Positions 1-9,844 are shown, numbered from the stretch's first letter. The stretch is DNA of 64,000 bases from Cryptomeria japonica (GCF_030272615.1 NC_081414.1:812609069-812673068), one strand, 5' to 3'. Translations and numbers: made by a program. The notes: generated by a model not told the origin, from the letters alone.

Positions 1-60
1 TCGACACCTGATCCACCAATAGCAAAATCCAACTCCTTATGGGGAGATTTCAAACAGAAA

Positions 61-2286
61 ATGCAAATCAAAGACCAAGGCATGGGCGAATACTCTATGG
101 AGCCTTTGTGTTTAACCAAATTGCCAACATCACCTAGATCACATGGTTTACCTACTCTATCAACACATCAGGCAACTCAGCCCATAACTAAATTTGATGG
201 TACCTTCATCCAATTGGGGACTCTAGCACATGAATCAGAAGATAAAGATGTTCTTAACTGGCTATACAAAGATGAAGAAGAAGCTAATAGAGCGGCCGCT
301 CTCGACATTGTTCTACCAACACACTTGTATGGAAAAGGCTACCTGATCATGAAACAAATGGGATATGGCGGTAAAGGACCTATTGGGAAACGCCAAGAAG
401 GAGTCACTGAACCTATAGATCTTCCTTCACAACCGAGTAGAAATAAAGAAGGATTAGGTTCTACATTCACTTTCCTATTAAAAAGGCCGCCAAATACAAA
501 TACAAAACCTCAATGGAAAGAAAAGAAGAAATACAAGGAAGAATCATGGCAGGAAGCTCTCTTTGAATCAGCAGAAACAATCCGTAAGGCAAGAGAACGT
601 CAAGATCAGAAGATACATCAGGGAAAGCTTCTGAATCATAAGAAGGCCATATCTACAGCAGTGGCTCATATTCACACACCAGTGGCTCAAGAACCAATCC
701 TATCATCACAAGCACCCATCATTCCTCCTCGAGGAAGCACAATATATGAACAAATCCAGAATGTAGAAGATGGATTAGATACAGAATCAACACAAAATGT
801 CAAAATAGTATCTATCATCAAGGATTTATTTTCGCCATACAACATACCTGTCTACAACACAGATAGAATTTGGGATGATGACTATGAGACAGATTCAAAT
901 GAATATGAATGGGGTACCTGTTCAGATACTACTACAAATATCCCAGATGATACTGATTTCATATCCATTTCTCAAGAAGAACATAACATAAAAGATAGAC
1001 CTCTTGAATTTAGACCACAACATATCTATGACGTTCAGGAAAGTGAACAGCAATATTACGAACAAGTCTATGTAGAAGATGATACCATCGAAGACCTCGA
1101 TGAAACCCTAAATTTCTTTAAAAACAAGACCCATCACGATGATAACTCTATTCTAACACTTACAGTAGCTGAACTTGACCCACCCCATGATTCCTTACCA
1201 CTTGTCTTCCCTGATCTCATCGACTGGACTGAACCTGAGACTCATGATATCCCAATTTTTCCAGATGATGAATCTATTATCCACTACCTATGTACCGTAA
1301 ATCCCGGAACAGGCTCTACCAGTGAACCGCATAACGACGTCTGTTCTTCAGGGAGTGCCAAGTCTCTCAGTCGCAAAAATGAATCAAATAATGAATCTAA
1401 TGCTGAAAACCAGTCAATGGCAGCAATGGATCCCAAAAAAGTAAAAATAAAGGACGCATCTGAGGGTGAAAACCTTTTTAAAGCACCTAACGATGGGAGA
1501 CTTGACACTCTTCCTGAACATTTTCATGAACGATCACCCATATTGATTGAGCCCACTCAATCAATCAACATTGGTACCACTGAAGCAGCCAGAAACATTC
1601 ACCTTGCAGAATCTCTGACCGAAGAGGAAAGATTGGCATTCATCATCTTCTTTAAAGGACAGCAAATTAACTTTGCCTGGTCATATGCTGATATGCCTGG
1701 AGTGGATCCACACCTAATCATGCATCACTTGTCCATCTCTGCAGGGGTCAAGCCAGTCAAGCAGAAACTACGAAAGATGAATCCACAGATAGCACTCATA
1801 GTCAAAACGGAATTAAAGAAATTATTAGATGTCGGATTCATCCGACCTATTGACTATGCAGAATGGATTTCTAACATTGTTCCAGTCTCAAAACCAGATG
1901 GTAGTATCAGAATATGCACCGACTTCAGAGATGTCAATAAAGCTTGCCCAAAGGATGACTTTCCTCTACCAAGTATTGATATAATTGTAGATCTTACAGC
2001 AGGCCATGCAATGCTCTCATTAATGGACGGTTTCTCAGGCTACAATCAAATCAAAATAGCTCCTGAAGATCAAGACAAAACAACATTCACCTGTCCTTGG
2101 GGAACATACTGTTGGAATGTAATGCCTTTTGGCTTAAAGAATGCCGGAGCCACTTACCAAAGAGCAATGACAACCATATTCCATGATATGATGCACACAT
2201 TTATGGAAGACTATGTGGATGATTTACTAGCCAAATCTTTCACCAGAGCTGAACATCTTGGCATCCTAACAAAGATCTTTGATTGA
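61..2286 (+). CDS. Tat-1 pol segment: G-patch domain, acidic spacer and reverse transcriptase palm
   Basis: Numbering from the first Met, residues 91-133 form a glycine-rich G-patch-like domain (GYLIMKQMGYGGKGPIG, then EGLG). Residues 240-500 are acidic and low in complexity. RT begins near residue 585, with motifs VGFIRPIDYAEWISN, SKPDGSIRICTDFRDVNKAC, MDGFSGYNQI and WNVMPFGLKNAGATYQ. The catalytic YVDD is at residues 718-721. The frame stays open to base 1, so the Met at 61 is probably internal and not the real start. The segment ends at a TGA just after the RT palm (ILTKIFD). Confidence 0.88.
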   Translation: MQIKDQGMGEYSMEPLCLTKLPTSPRSHGLPTLSTHQATQPITKFDGTFIQLGTLAHESEDKDVLNWLYKDEEEANRAAALDIVLPTHLYGKGYLIMKQMGYGGKGPIGKRQEGVTEPIDLPSQPSRNKEGLGSTFTFLLKRPPNTNTKPQWKEKKKYKEESWQEALFESAETIRKARERQDQKIHQGKLLNHKKAISTAVAHIHTPVAQEPILSSQAPIIPPRGSTIYEQIQNVEDGLDTESTQNVKIVSIIKDLFSPYNIPVYNTDRIWDDDYETDSNEYEWGTCSDTTTNIPDDTDFISISQEEHNIKDRPLEFRPQHIYDVQESEQQYYEQVYVEDDTIEDLDETLNFFKNKTHHDDNSILTLTVAELDPPHDSLPLVFPDLIDWTEPETHDIPIFPDDESIIHYLCTVNPGTGSTSEPHNDVCSSGSAKSLSRKNESNNESNAENQSMAAMDPKKVKIKDASEGENLFKAPNDGRLDTLPEHFHERSPILIEPTQSINIGTTEAARNIHLAESLTEEERLAFIIFFKGQQINFAWSYADMPGVDPHLIMHHLSISAGVKPVKQKLRKMNPQIALIVKTELKKLLDVGFIRPIDYAEWISNIVPVSKPDGSIRICTDFRDVNKACPKDDFPLPSIDIIVDLTAGHAMLSLMDGFSGYNQIKIAPEDQDKTTFTCPWGTYCWNVMPFGLKNAGATYQRAMTTIFHDMMHTFMEDYVDDLLAKSFTRAEHLGILTKIFD

Positions 2287-2964
2287 TTGCAGAAATTCAA
2301 AGTCCGACTCAACCCTAAAAAGTGTGTCTTCGGGGTTACATCAAGCAAGTTACTAGGTTACATCGTCTCAGCTAAAGGTATTGAAGTGGATCCAGCAAAG
2401 GTACAAGCCATCATGGATATGCCACCACCGAAGAATATCAGTCAACTTCGATCTCTCCAAGGACGACTTCAATCAATCAGACGATTCATCGCTCAACTAG
2501 CAGATAAAAGTCTGCCATTTAACCACTTGTTACACAAAAATGTGCCATTCAAATGGGAGACTAAATGTGTAGAATCCTTTTACCAAATTAAACAGTACCT
2601 GATGAATCCACCAGTTCTAGTACCACCAATTGCAAGAAAGCCTCTTATATTGTATATATCAACGACAGATGTTTCACTGGGGGCATTATTGGCACAAGAA
2701 GATCAACAAGGAAAGGAACACGCCATATATTACATCAGTAGAACATTGAATGGATATGAGCTCAATTATACATTCATTGAAAAGGCTTGCCTAACAGTTG
2801 TTTTTGCATCTCAAAAATTCCGACATTATATGCTAGCACACACTATCAAGCTAGTAGCCAAAATTGATCCTCTCAAGTATTTACTCAGCAAGGCAGCTCT
2901 CACAGGCCGATTGGCTAAATGGGTTATGATTCTCAGTGAATTTGACATCCACTACACAGAATGA
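2287..2964 (+). CDS. Tat-1 pol segment: RT thumb/connection and first RNase H
   Basis: This continues in the same frame after the TGA at 2284. The beginning (VRLNPKKCVFGV, then LLGYIVSAKGIEVDP) is the usual end of the gypsy RT domain. From about residue 118 comes the RNase H that follows RT in Ty3/gypsy pol (PLILYISTTDVSLGALL, then YYISRTLNGYELNYT, EKACLTVVFA). The DFDAS-type first catalytic Asp is changed here (YISTTD). This fits the known decay of this RNase H in Tat elements that have gained a second one. It ends at a TGA in the context TEF-type sequence YTE-stop-RAIKGQ. Confidence 0.85.
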   Translation: MQKFKVRLNPKKCVFGVTSSKLLGYIVSAKGIEVDPAKVQAIMDMPPPKNISQLRSLQGRLQSIRRFIAQLADKSLPFNHLLHKNVPFKWETKCVESFYQIKQYLMNPPVLVPPIARKPLILYISTTDVSLGALLAQEDQQGKEHAIYYISRTLNGYELNYTFIEKACLTVVFASQKFRHYMLAHTIKLVAKIDPLKYLLSKAALTGRLAKWVMILSEFDIHYTE

Positions 2965-2997
2965 CGAGCCATCAAAGGACAAGCAATTGCAGATCAG

Positions 2998-4833
2998 TTG
3001 GCTGAAGCACCGCTACCAGGAAAACAAACCATGGACATTGAATTTCCAGACAGGGACGTTTTTGCTCTTTCCTCCAAACAATGGACCCTATACTTTGATG
3101 GATCCTATACCCAACATGGTTCAGGGGCCGACATTCTATTCATCACCCCTGAAGGACACACTATGCCAAGATCATACAGGCTTATGTTTCCATGTACAAA
3201 TAATATGGCTGAATATGAAGCATTGGTCATAGGCATCAAAATGGCTGTCGAATGGAAGATCACAGAATTAAAAGTCTATGGAGACTCACAATTGGTCATC
3301 AATCAAATCAACAACAACTATCAGACAAAGGATGATAAGCTACTACCCTACAAACGGATGGTGGATGATTTCAAACAGTATTTTGTGCACATCACTTTTG
3401 AGCAAATACCAAGGTTAAATAACAAAGCAGCCGATGCAATGGCTACAATCGCTTCATTACTACAAATTCCAGAACAACAGAGTCGTTATGAGTTCCTGGT
3501 AGAGCAACTGTTCTCTCCCGCCTATGACCATTCTGAATCTCATGTTATATATGCCTTAACCGGTTCAGATTCTCCGTTATATGGACCAATATACGACTAC
3601 CTCAAGCATAATATATTACCCATTGACCAATCCCGCAACCAAAAATGTAACTTTATCCGACAAGCTGCCCGTTACACCCTTACCGTTGATACCTTATATC
3701 GTCGAGGTCTAGATGGTACTCTTCTTCGTTGTCTTGATCGTAATGATTCTGATTCAGCTTTACACGAGCTTCACGAAGGTATTTGTGGTACACATTCGAG
3801 TGGCACTACTCTTGCTAAAAAGATTCTACGAATGGGATACTACTGGCCTACCATGGAAAAAGACTCATATCATTTCGCCAAGAAATGTCCTAAATGCCAA
3901 ATCCATGGCAATCTGATACATGCACCAGCACAGGAACTGCAACCATTTACCACATCCTGGCCCTTTTGTCAGTGGGGATTAGATCTGGTAGGCAAAATAC
4001 ATCCTTCATCTTCAAATGGACACAAGTTCATTATAACTGCCATAGAATACTTTACCAAATGGATTGAAGCAGTTCCCATGACCACAGTAACTGGGAAACA
4101 AATTGCTTCTTTTATCTTAAATTATCTGATCTGCAGATATGGTATTCCAAGTTCAATTGTCACAGATAATGGACGACCTTTCAAAAACCAAGATGTGCAG
4201 GAACTATGTGAAAAATTCAAAATCCAGCATCGATTTTCTACACCATACTATCCACAAGGAAATGGTCAGGCAGAAGCATCTAACAAAACGATCCTAAAAA
4301 TCCTTAAGAAAACAGTGAATGATGCAGGCAAAGATTGGCATGTACAACTCAATCCAGCTCTTTGGGCCTACAGGACTAGCATCCGCACACCTACAGGGGC
4401 AACACCATATTCCTTGGTATATGGATCAGAGGCTATTTTACCCTTGGAGGTAGAAATTCCATCTCTTAGAGTCTCTTTGAAAGGTTTGATTCCAGATGAA
4501 GAGTATCGGGTCAATCGACTACAAGAATTGGAACTATTAGATGAAAGACACCAACATGCTTATACTCATCTCAAAGCATATCAGCAACGCATGTGCCGGA
4601 GCTACAATCATAAGGTCATTCCTCGTAACTTCAAGGTTGGTGATCTAGTCTTAAAAGAAAATCCAAGAAACCAGCAAGATAGAGAAAAGAAAGGAAAATT
4701 TGAACCTAACTGGTTGGGTCCCTATGTCATCATTTCAGTCTATGGATCAGGTGCCTATCAGCTAACAAATTCTGAAGGAGATGTGCTTGATGATCCAACT
4801 AATAGCATTCATCTAAAGAAGTACTATACTTAA
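2998..4833 (+). CDS. Tat-1 pol segment: archaeal-type RNase H and integrase
   Basis: 611 residues in the same frame. Residues about 28-150 form a complete second RNase H with catalytic D34 (YFDGS), E74 (MAEYEAL), D96 (YGDSQLV) and D146 (NKAADAM). Integrase follows with its zinc-binding HHCC: H259, H266, C297 and C300. The DDE core is D329 (WGLDLVG), D390 (IVTDNGRPF) and E426 (GNGQAEASNK). The tail has the GPY-type module (KVGDLVLKENP, then NWLGPYVI) and ends at HLKKYYT, as gypsy integrases usually do. All catalytic residues are present, so this part is in better shape than the RT. Confidence 0.93.
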   Translation: MAEAPLPGKQTMDIEFPDRDVFALSSKQWTLYFDGSYTQHGSGADILFITPEGHTMPRSYRLMFPCTNNMAEYEALVIGIKMAVEWKITELKVYGDSQLVINQINNNYQTKDDKLLPYKRMVDDFKQYFVHITFEQIPRLNNKAADAMATIASLLQIPEQQSRYEFLVEQLFSPAYDHSESHVIYALTGSDSPLYGPIYDYLKHNILPIDQSRNQKCNFIRQAARYTLTVDTLYRRGLDGTLLRCLDRNDSDSALHELHEGICGTHSSGTTLAKKILRMGYYWPTMEKDSYHFAKKCPKCQIHGNLIHAPAQELQPFTTSWPFCQWGLDLVGKIHPSSSNGHKFIITAIEYFTKWIEAVPMTTVTGKQIASFILNYLICRYGIPSSIVTDNGRPFKNQDVQELCEKFKIQHRFSTPYYPQGNGQAEASNKTILKILKKTVNDAGKDWHVQLNPALWAYRTSIRTPTGATPYSLVYGSEAILPLEVEIPSLRVSLKGLIPDEEYRVNRLQELELLDERHQHAYTHLKAYQQRMCRSYNHKVIPRNFKVGDLVLKENPRNQQDREKKGKFEPNWLGPYVIISVYGSGAYQLTNSEGDVLDDPTNSIHLKKYYT

Positions 4834-6202
4834 AGTAGCCTAGTGCACGGAAAACGACAAAAACAAACAAAAAAATACAAAACTCCAGAAAAAGTTAAAA
4901 TACAAAGTACAATAAAAACAAATGGTGAAAACCTGGTAAACAGGCACCTTTGTGAAAGGCCGGCTCCTTTCTCTATATCCATGCCATTTTATCCATCAAA
5001 ACACTCTTGGCCATCGCCCGACACTTATCATCTATCCAGGACAAACTTAGCGTAGTCACTATCCTGAGTTATCCATCTGTATCTATTCTCTTATCGTATT
5101 TCACCATGGCTTGGAAATCACTATACATCATCATATCCAGACGAACACTCATCTAGGGGCATTAAACTGTTCAAAAACTTGCAAACATTCAAAAACATTC
5201 CAACTATTGTAAAATCTCAGACACAGGACATCCAACAAACACACTTCATCACACACAACCCAAAACACGAACAATACACAAGAAACTCAAGGATGGATGA
5301 TTTTCTGAAATACTAAATGTTACATTATCGCATTAAAGTCTTGATTATTTTACATTTTGAACTTTTTAAAATAAATTGGAATCTTCTCATCAAAAGCTTC
5401 AAAGCCAGAGATCATGAGGAACTTCCAAAATTTTCTTAGTCTTCTGTCTAGGAGGCGATCACTTGTACTGTGTGAATATTTGCCTCAAGACGTGACCCAT
5501 ATCACTGAAGGCTTGATCCCATTTCACGCATTATAAATGATCTACTCTTGTCTGTTTACGCAATACGCACTCAGGTCGTCCTGGTTCAATTATACCTTGA
5601 CGCTTGTGCTATCTTGCAAAATTAAAAATCATGTAAATTTTACTCAGGTCATTATGGTTCAATTATACCATTATGCTTGTATAAATTTTCAACATATCCT
5701 AAACAAATCAATGCTCAATGATGATATTTACAAAGAAAGCAAATAAATGGTTCTATCGGATGGCAAATACAGAATGAGAGATGATCCAAAAACAATTAGT
5801 TGCATATCATTTTACAATCAATTGCATATCATTTTACGATTAGTTGCATATCATTTTACAATTAGTCGCACATCATTTTACGCTATTATCCCATATCATT
5901 ATTACATCATTATTACATCTCATAGCATATTAAACCACCATCTCATTTTCAAGATACATCTCATAGCATATACAAACATACATCCTACATAACACATTAC
6001 ATCATATATGTAAGCATTACATCATCATATGAAAGGCAGTAGCACACATAAAATGCATCCATAAACACATCACATCGATCAAAAATGGTGCTCCGTATAT
6101 ATATATCTCTCAAAAAATGATCAAAATCTGCAAAATGTGTCTCAGCCATATGTCCCGTACAAAGAATGCAAAAATCCAAAAATACAATGGAGACCATGTC
6201 TC
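4834..6202 (+). other. Tat-1 spacer between integrase and antisense ORF; no gene, two small repeat sets
   Basis: This is A/T/C-rich non-coding DNA between two convergent frames. It holds two imperfect direct copies of about 70 bp (near 5570-5640 and 5641-5712, sharing ACTCAGGTC and GGTTCAATTATACC). It also has four copies of a 22-bp unit around TTGCATATCATTTTAC at 5800-5885. Polyadenylation of both convergent transcripts might occur here, but no specific signal was identified. Confidence 0.6.
5800..5885. repeat. 22-bp tandem repeat, four copies
   Basis: Copies start near 5800, 5822, 5844 and 5866. Each carries TTGCATATCATTTTAC or a one- to two-base variant (the last reads TCGCACATCATTTTAC). 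It lies in the non-coding spacer of Tat-1. Confidence 0.75.
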
Positions 6203-8152
6203 TCAAGTGTGACTATCCCCTGATGGAGATGGTCTCGCTCCGGATGCCCCTGCCCCTGGATCTCCAGGAGGATCCTGCCTAGCTTCAGATACACTCGCCC
6301 CCGGCTCTGCAGGAGGGTCCTGTCTCACTGGCCCTGTCACTCCTCGGCTCTCCGATCGTGTCCCGACAGTTCGAGATCGACTCGATCTCGACTGTGCAAA
6401 ACTCGCTACACGTCGCTCTCTGGGTACTGCATCCTCATAATGCCGCCGATAATACTCGACCTCCTGTACCCTCCAGGTCAGCTCTCTCAGGGTGTCTCTC
6501 AAGGGACCACCCGCCGCTGCTCTCTGTACGGTTGCTAGGGCCTCCTCTACTCGACCCCGTCACTCCATCTCGGTATCTCTCTCAGTAGTCAACTGAGATA
6601 TCTGCCGCTGATACGTCAAAATCTGTGCCTGCAGCTGCTGCACAGTAATCTGTAGGGTCCGGATCTGTGCATCCTCTACATGACCCGGCACTTGTACCCG
6701 CAGTGGTCCCTGTGCTAGAGGAACCCCTCCCACTCGGCCTGTCCTGGGTACAGGAGGTGGGAGTATATCTATCCTCCTCCTCTGTACTGGTCTCCCCACC
6801 TCCTCCTCTCCTCCCACTGTAGCCAACACCTCCGTCACTCTACCCTCTCCCCTGGCCCCAATGGCCAATCCTCCTCTCCCTCTCTCAATCCTGCCCTATT
6901 GTACTGCCCTCTGCACACCTCTACCTCTCCTCCTCCCTCTATCTCCTCCATCTCCTCCATCATCCCCATCATCTCCCCCGTCTCCCTCCTCTCCCTCTGA
7001 ATCGAATACCGGTCTCATCTCCTCTGGATCTGAGATCCTAGCCATGGCCCAAGCAGTAAACAAACGAGCGAACTCCTCTGTCATCCTGGCATCCTGTATC
7101 TCCGGGGCATAATCCCAGACCTGTCCAGCCAACCCGGTAAACTCCTCAATGGCCACAGCACTGTCAATGGTCGGCCCCCAATCGGCCACATCCTGCTGCC
7201 GCCGTGCGTATAAGCATGCCCCCTGTGGAATCCCCTGCTGTCTCCCGAACTGCCGCAAAACTCGGGTAACCAAAAACCGCTCTATCACAAATGGAGTCCT
7301 CCCGATCAGATACCTCGTCATAAAAATGAAAGGCATCTCCATCCCATCCTTTGCCCACACCTCACAGTCTGTATACGGTCTCCAGGTGACTATATCTATG
7401 TCATCAAAAACCCTCCTCCAGTGCTCTAGTTTGCCCAGCTTACGCTGGACAACTAGGCCTCTATAACCATAAGCATAAGCTGCCCCTACGGGCCTATCCC
7501 TGTCTGCCAGTGGCCTCGCTGCTGGAATGTGCTCCCAGCACCATACCTGTAAAAGGGTCACCCCTGCTGATAAACTCCCATATCCGAGGTATACCACCTC
7601 ATGTAGGCTCCTGTAGAGGTGGGCCAGCATCGCTGACCCCCATGCAAATCTCCGGCCCTGTGTGACCATCTGCTCCAGAACCAGCCCCCATCCCACTGAA
7701 AATCTCTTTGACCTGCAATCAGGACAAAGGAATCCTCCAATAAATCCTGCCAATACAGATGGCAGCGGTGCATAATCCAGATCCAGGAACTCCTGCCACG
7801 GGATCTCATACCCACAGACGCTCTCATCATGAAAAATCCAGCGCAGTGCCTCTGTGCCGCCCTCCTCTGTCTGCTCATAGGGCAATATAGCCCCTACCAT
7901 AGGAATACGCAGGATACGATAGCAGTCCTCTGGTGTCACGGTCATCTCCCCAGTAGCAAAATGGAAGGTGTTCGTGTCACTATGCCACCTCTCTGCTAGT
8001 GCTATCAAGAGTCCCCGGTTCATAATGAACCGAGGCATATCTAAAAGTGAGGTCAATCCACACCTCTCAATAATGTCCAGGTCTGCCTGTGACAGACGTG
8101 GTATCAGTGTCCATGGTCTCGGGAATCTCTCCCTCGACTGCACGATCCCCAA
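6203..8152 (-). pseudogene. Antisense ORF of Tat-1: plant mobile domain (PMD) protein with coiled coil, two in-frame stops
   Basis: A 650-codon frame opposite to pol, from ATG at 8152 to the stop ending at 6203. It has only two in-frame stops (TAG at 6896-6898, TGA at 6560-6562) and no frameshift. The first 350 residues resemble the plant mobile domain / aminotransferase-like family: ADLDIIERCGLTSLLDM, TPEDCYRILRIPMVG, and a Trp/Arg-rich core with WCWEHIP and WRPYTDCEVW. After the first stop come a predicted coiled coil (QLQAQILTYQRQISQLTTE) and a Pro/Gly/Arg-rich tail. PMD genes are known to be carried by plant Ty3/gypsy and MULE elements; the function inside elements is unknown. It has higher G+C than its surroundings. 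Confidence 0.75.
6896..8152 (-). CDS. PMD domain part of the antisense ORF, 418 residues
   Basis: This is the longest uninterrupted part of the antisense frame. It starts MGIVQSRERFPRPWTL, which matches the usual short lead before the PMD. It ends in an Asp/Gly-rich acidic run (EGDGGDDGDDGGDGG) followed by an Arg-rich patch, then TAG. If translated alone it would be a complete PMD with an acidic-basic tail, so the first stop may be tolerable. Confidence 0.7.
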   Translation of the reverse strand: MGIVQSRERFPRPWTLIPRLSQADLDIIERCGLTSLLDMPRFIMNRGLLIALAERWHSDTNTFHFATGEMTVTPEDCYRILRIPMVGAILPYEQTEEGGTEALRWIFHDESVCGYEIPWQEFLDLDYAPLPSVLAGFIGGFLCPDCRSKRFSVGWGLVLEQMVTQGRRFAWGSAMLAHLYRSLHEVVYLGYGSLSAGVTLLQVWCWEHIPAARPLADRDRPVGAAYAYGYRGLVVQRKLGKLEHWRRVFDDIDIVTWRPYTDCEVWAKDGMEMPFIFMTRYLIGRTPFVIERFLVTRVLRQFGRQQGIPQGACLYARRQQDVADWGPTIDSAVAIEEFTGLAGQVWDYAPEIQDARMTEEFARLFTAWAMARISDPEEMRPVFDSEGEEGDGGDDGDDGGDGGDRGRRRGRGVQRAVQ

Positions 8153-8291
8153 TCGCTCCTGTCAACAAACAAAACATATCCAATATCAGATTCCACATCA
8201 ACAACAAGATATCAAAATAAAACTTACATCAACAACATGCCACAAATTTGCTCATCTACATCAAGTTCAAAAACCTATCATTTCATATCAA

Positions 8292-8453
8292 CTTGTAAAA
8301 CAACTCAAGTTCTCAAAAACCATATCAAAACTTGTAAAACAACTCAAGTACCACAATCACATAAACTTGTAAAACAACTCAAGTTTCCCACCCATATCAG
8401 CTTGTAAAACAACTCAAGTTTCCAACCCATATCGGCTTGTAAAACAACTCAGG
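8292..8453. repeat. 35-bp tandem repeat, five copies of CTTGTAAAACAACTCAAG
   Basis: The 18-bp core occurs at 8292, 8331, 8366, 8401 and 8436 (spacings 39, 35, 35, 35). Copies 1-4 are identical and copy 5 ends CTCAGG. It lies 140-300 bp upstream of the antisense ORF start. Confidence 0.9.
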
Positions 8454-8658
8454 CTTTCATACACATTTGAACTTAAAAAACAGATAACACAAATAAATCA
8501 TGTTCTGATCAACACAAACAGCTTGATATCTATACATAACTTGGAAACATTCACATCAAAACAAGTTATACAAATACTCATATTGGATACGTACAACAAA
8601 AACACGACAGACACGCAAAAACACAACTTTTCCAATTCGGCCAAAACACAAATTTTTC

Positions 8659-9225
8659 ATGCATGCGCTAAAAAAGACCTTAAATGCGCTAAAACAGACC
8701 CATGCGCTCAGCTGCTTGTCCTACGCGCTAACCTATCTCTCTTATGCGCTAGATTTCATCTATGCGCTACCCTTTTCTACCTGTGCGCTATCTAATTTAT
8801 CCTATGCGCTAGACTCTTTCTACGCGCTACTATTTTCCTCCCACGCGCTACCCAAACTAACCCATGCGCTAGAATATTTCTACACGCTAATTTGTCCTCC
8901 CTAAGCGCTCCTCTTTTCATCCTATGCACTAGGTTCATCCTACGCGCTAACCCCCTTTGCCTAAGCGCTACCCTTTCGTCCCTATGCGCTAGGTTATTCC
9001 TACGCACTAAACTCCCTATTTGATGCGAACTTCTATGCCTCCTATGCACTAGGTTAGACCTATGCGCTACCCTGTTCTTCCAAAGCGCTACTAAACGCAT
9101 TACCTGCGCTATTCTACATAGATGCGCTGACCTAAACGACCTATGCGCTATCAAAATCATTTTGGACGCAACCACTAAACTGACTCCTCTGCGCTACTTT
9201 GCACTGCGTATGCGCTAATATGCGC
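8659..9225. repeat. Degenerate AYGCGCTA repeat with a 60-bp higher-order period
   Basis: The core A(T/C)GCGCTA recurs about 25 times. From 8701 to 9180 it occurs at offsets 2, 23 and 44 of every 60-bp block, giving spacings of 21, 21 and 18 bp. Eight successive blocks keep this register although the sequence between cores has diverged. All three spacings are multiples of three, so both strands hold open stretches: 8792-9175 on minus (127 codons with repeated AHR) and 8659-8904 on plus (81 codons with repeated YAL). I treat these as repeat-derived and not as proven genes. Confidence 0.9.
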
Positions 9226-9562
9226 CTTACACGGGCTAAAACGTTTAATCCGAACTTTAAACTTCGAAAAACAGCTAAAAACGACAAAATAAAAAATCAA
9301 AAAGGGGTCAGAAGCGTTGACTTACTGGTGGTCCACGCGTGGCTGGTCTCCGATACCTCCGAACGCGCTCGAAACGGTGTCTGTGATACGGAATAGGCAT
9401 TTTCTCTCCAGAGCAAATTCTCTTTTCTTCAAAGTCAACAAGCACAAATGAATTCAAATCAAGCCCTTTTCCCCTTTTATAAGAGGAAAATGAAATTAGG
9501 GTTAACTAACTGGGCCTGTAATATGGTCGCAGTCTCCCCTATACCAAAACACTTGTAATTTA

Positions 9563-9691
9563 TCGGGAGATGAATCAATTTACACACTAACTACACACAT
9601 GAAATCCTACACATCATACGAACGTCATCAATTTAAATCAAAAATTTTCCAAACAAAAAAAAAAAAAAAAAAAAATTGATTCATCTCCCGA
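9563..9691. repeat. Perfect 19-bp inverted repeat with 91-bp loop
   Basis: 9563-9581 (TCGGGAGATGAATCAATTT) is the exact reverse complement of 9673-9691. The loop contains an A-only run ending at the right arm. It lies about 150 bp upstream of the Tat-1 polypurine tract. No target-site duplication is seen at its edges. Confidence 0.9.
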
Positions 9692-9844
9692 GGGGGCATC
9701 ACATCAAACATCGAATCTGGGGCACCACATCAAATCTGGGGCACGACTGGCAAATCAAAAGAGCGACACAAAAATTGCATTTGATCATAAAAATACAAAA
9801 ACAATCATTTTTCTTTGAAATAACATGTGCACACACGTCACTTC

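Larger units (their letters stand above)
1..4833 (+). pseudogene. pol: Tat-1 pol polyprotein, one reading frame broken by two TGA codons
   Basis: One frame runs from base 1 (already open, no start codon in the window) to the TAA ending at 4833, about 1,610 codons. It is interrupted only by TGA at 2284-2286 (within RT) and TGA at 2962-2964 (between the two RNase H domains). No frameshift is seen. Both stops fall where family members usually have a charged residue and are consistent with CGA to TGA transitions. The domain order is G-patch, spacer, RT, RNase H, archaeal-type RNase H, zinc-binding integrase and integrase core. The product would reverse-transcribe and integrate the element in the nucleus. 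Without stop readthrough it cannot make complete RT. Confidence 0.9.
8153..9844. other. Tat-1 3' region between the antisense ORF and the polypurine tract
   Basis: Non-coding DNA upstream of the antisense ORF start, so any promoter of that ORF should lie here. It contains a 35-bp repeat, a 60-bp higher-order repeat, a poly(A) run at about 9655-9674 and a 19-bp inverted repeat; each has its own entry. A G+C-richer stretch at 9300-9400 follows the repeats. No clear TATA box for the antisense strand was found. Confidence 0.55.

Noticed and set aside
5537..5992. Two small plus frames after integrase
   Set aside because: They lie in repeat-containing spacer, have no domain and biased composition.
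7149..7466. 105-codon plus-strand frame and other plus frames in 6358-7466
   Set aside because: Opposite strand of the PMD ORF, without domain support.
8292..8453. CRISPR-like regular repeat
   Set aside because: 18-bp core with 17-bp similar spacers in a plant retrotransposon; spacers are not unique and no cas genes exist.
8792..9175. 127-codon AHR-repeat protein as a gene
   Set aside because: It follows automatically from the tandem repeat with spacings divisible by three; no start context or homologue supports it, so it is kept only as a finding.
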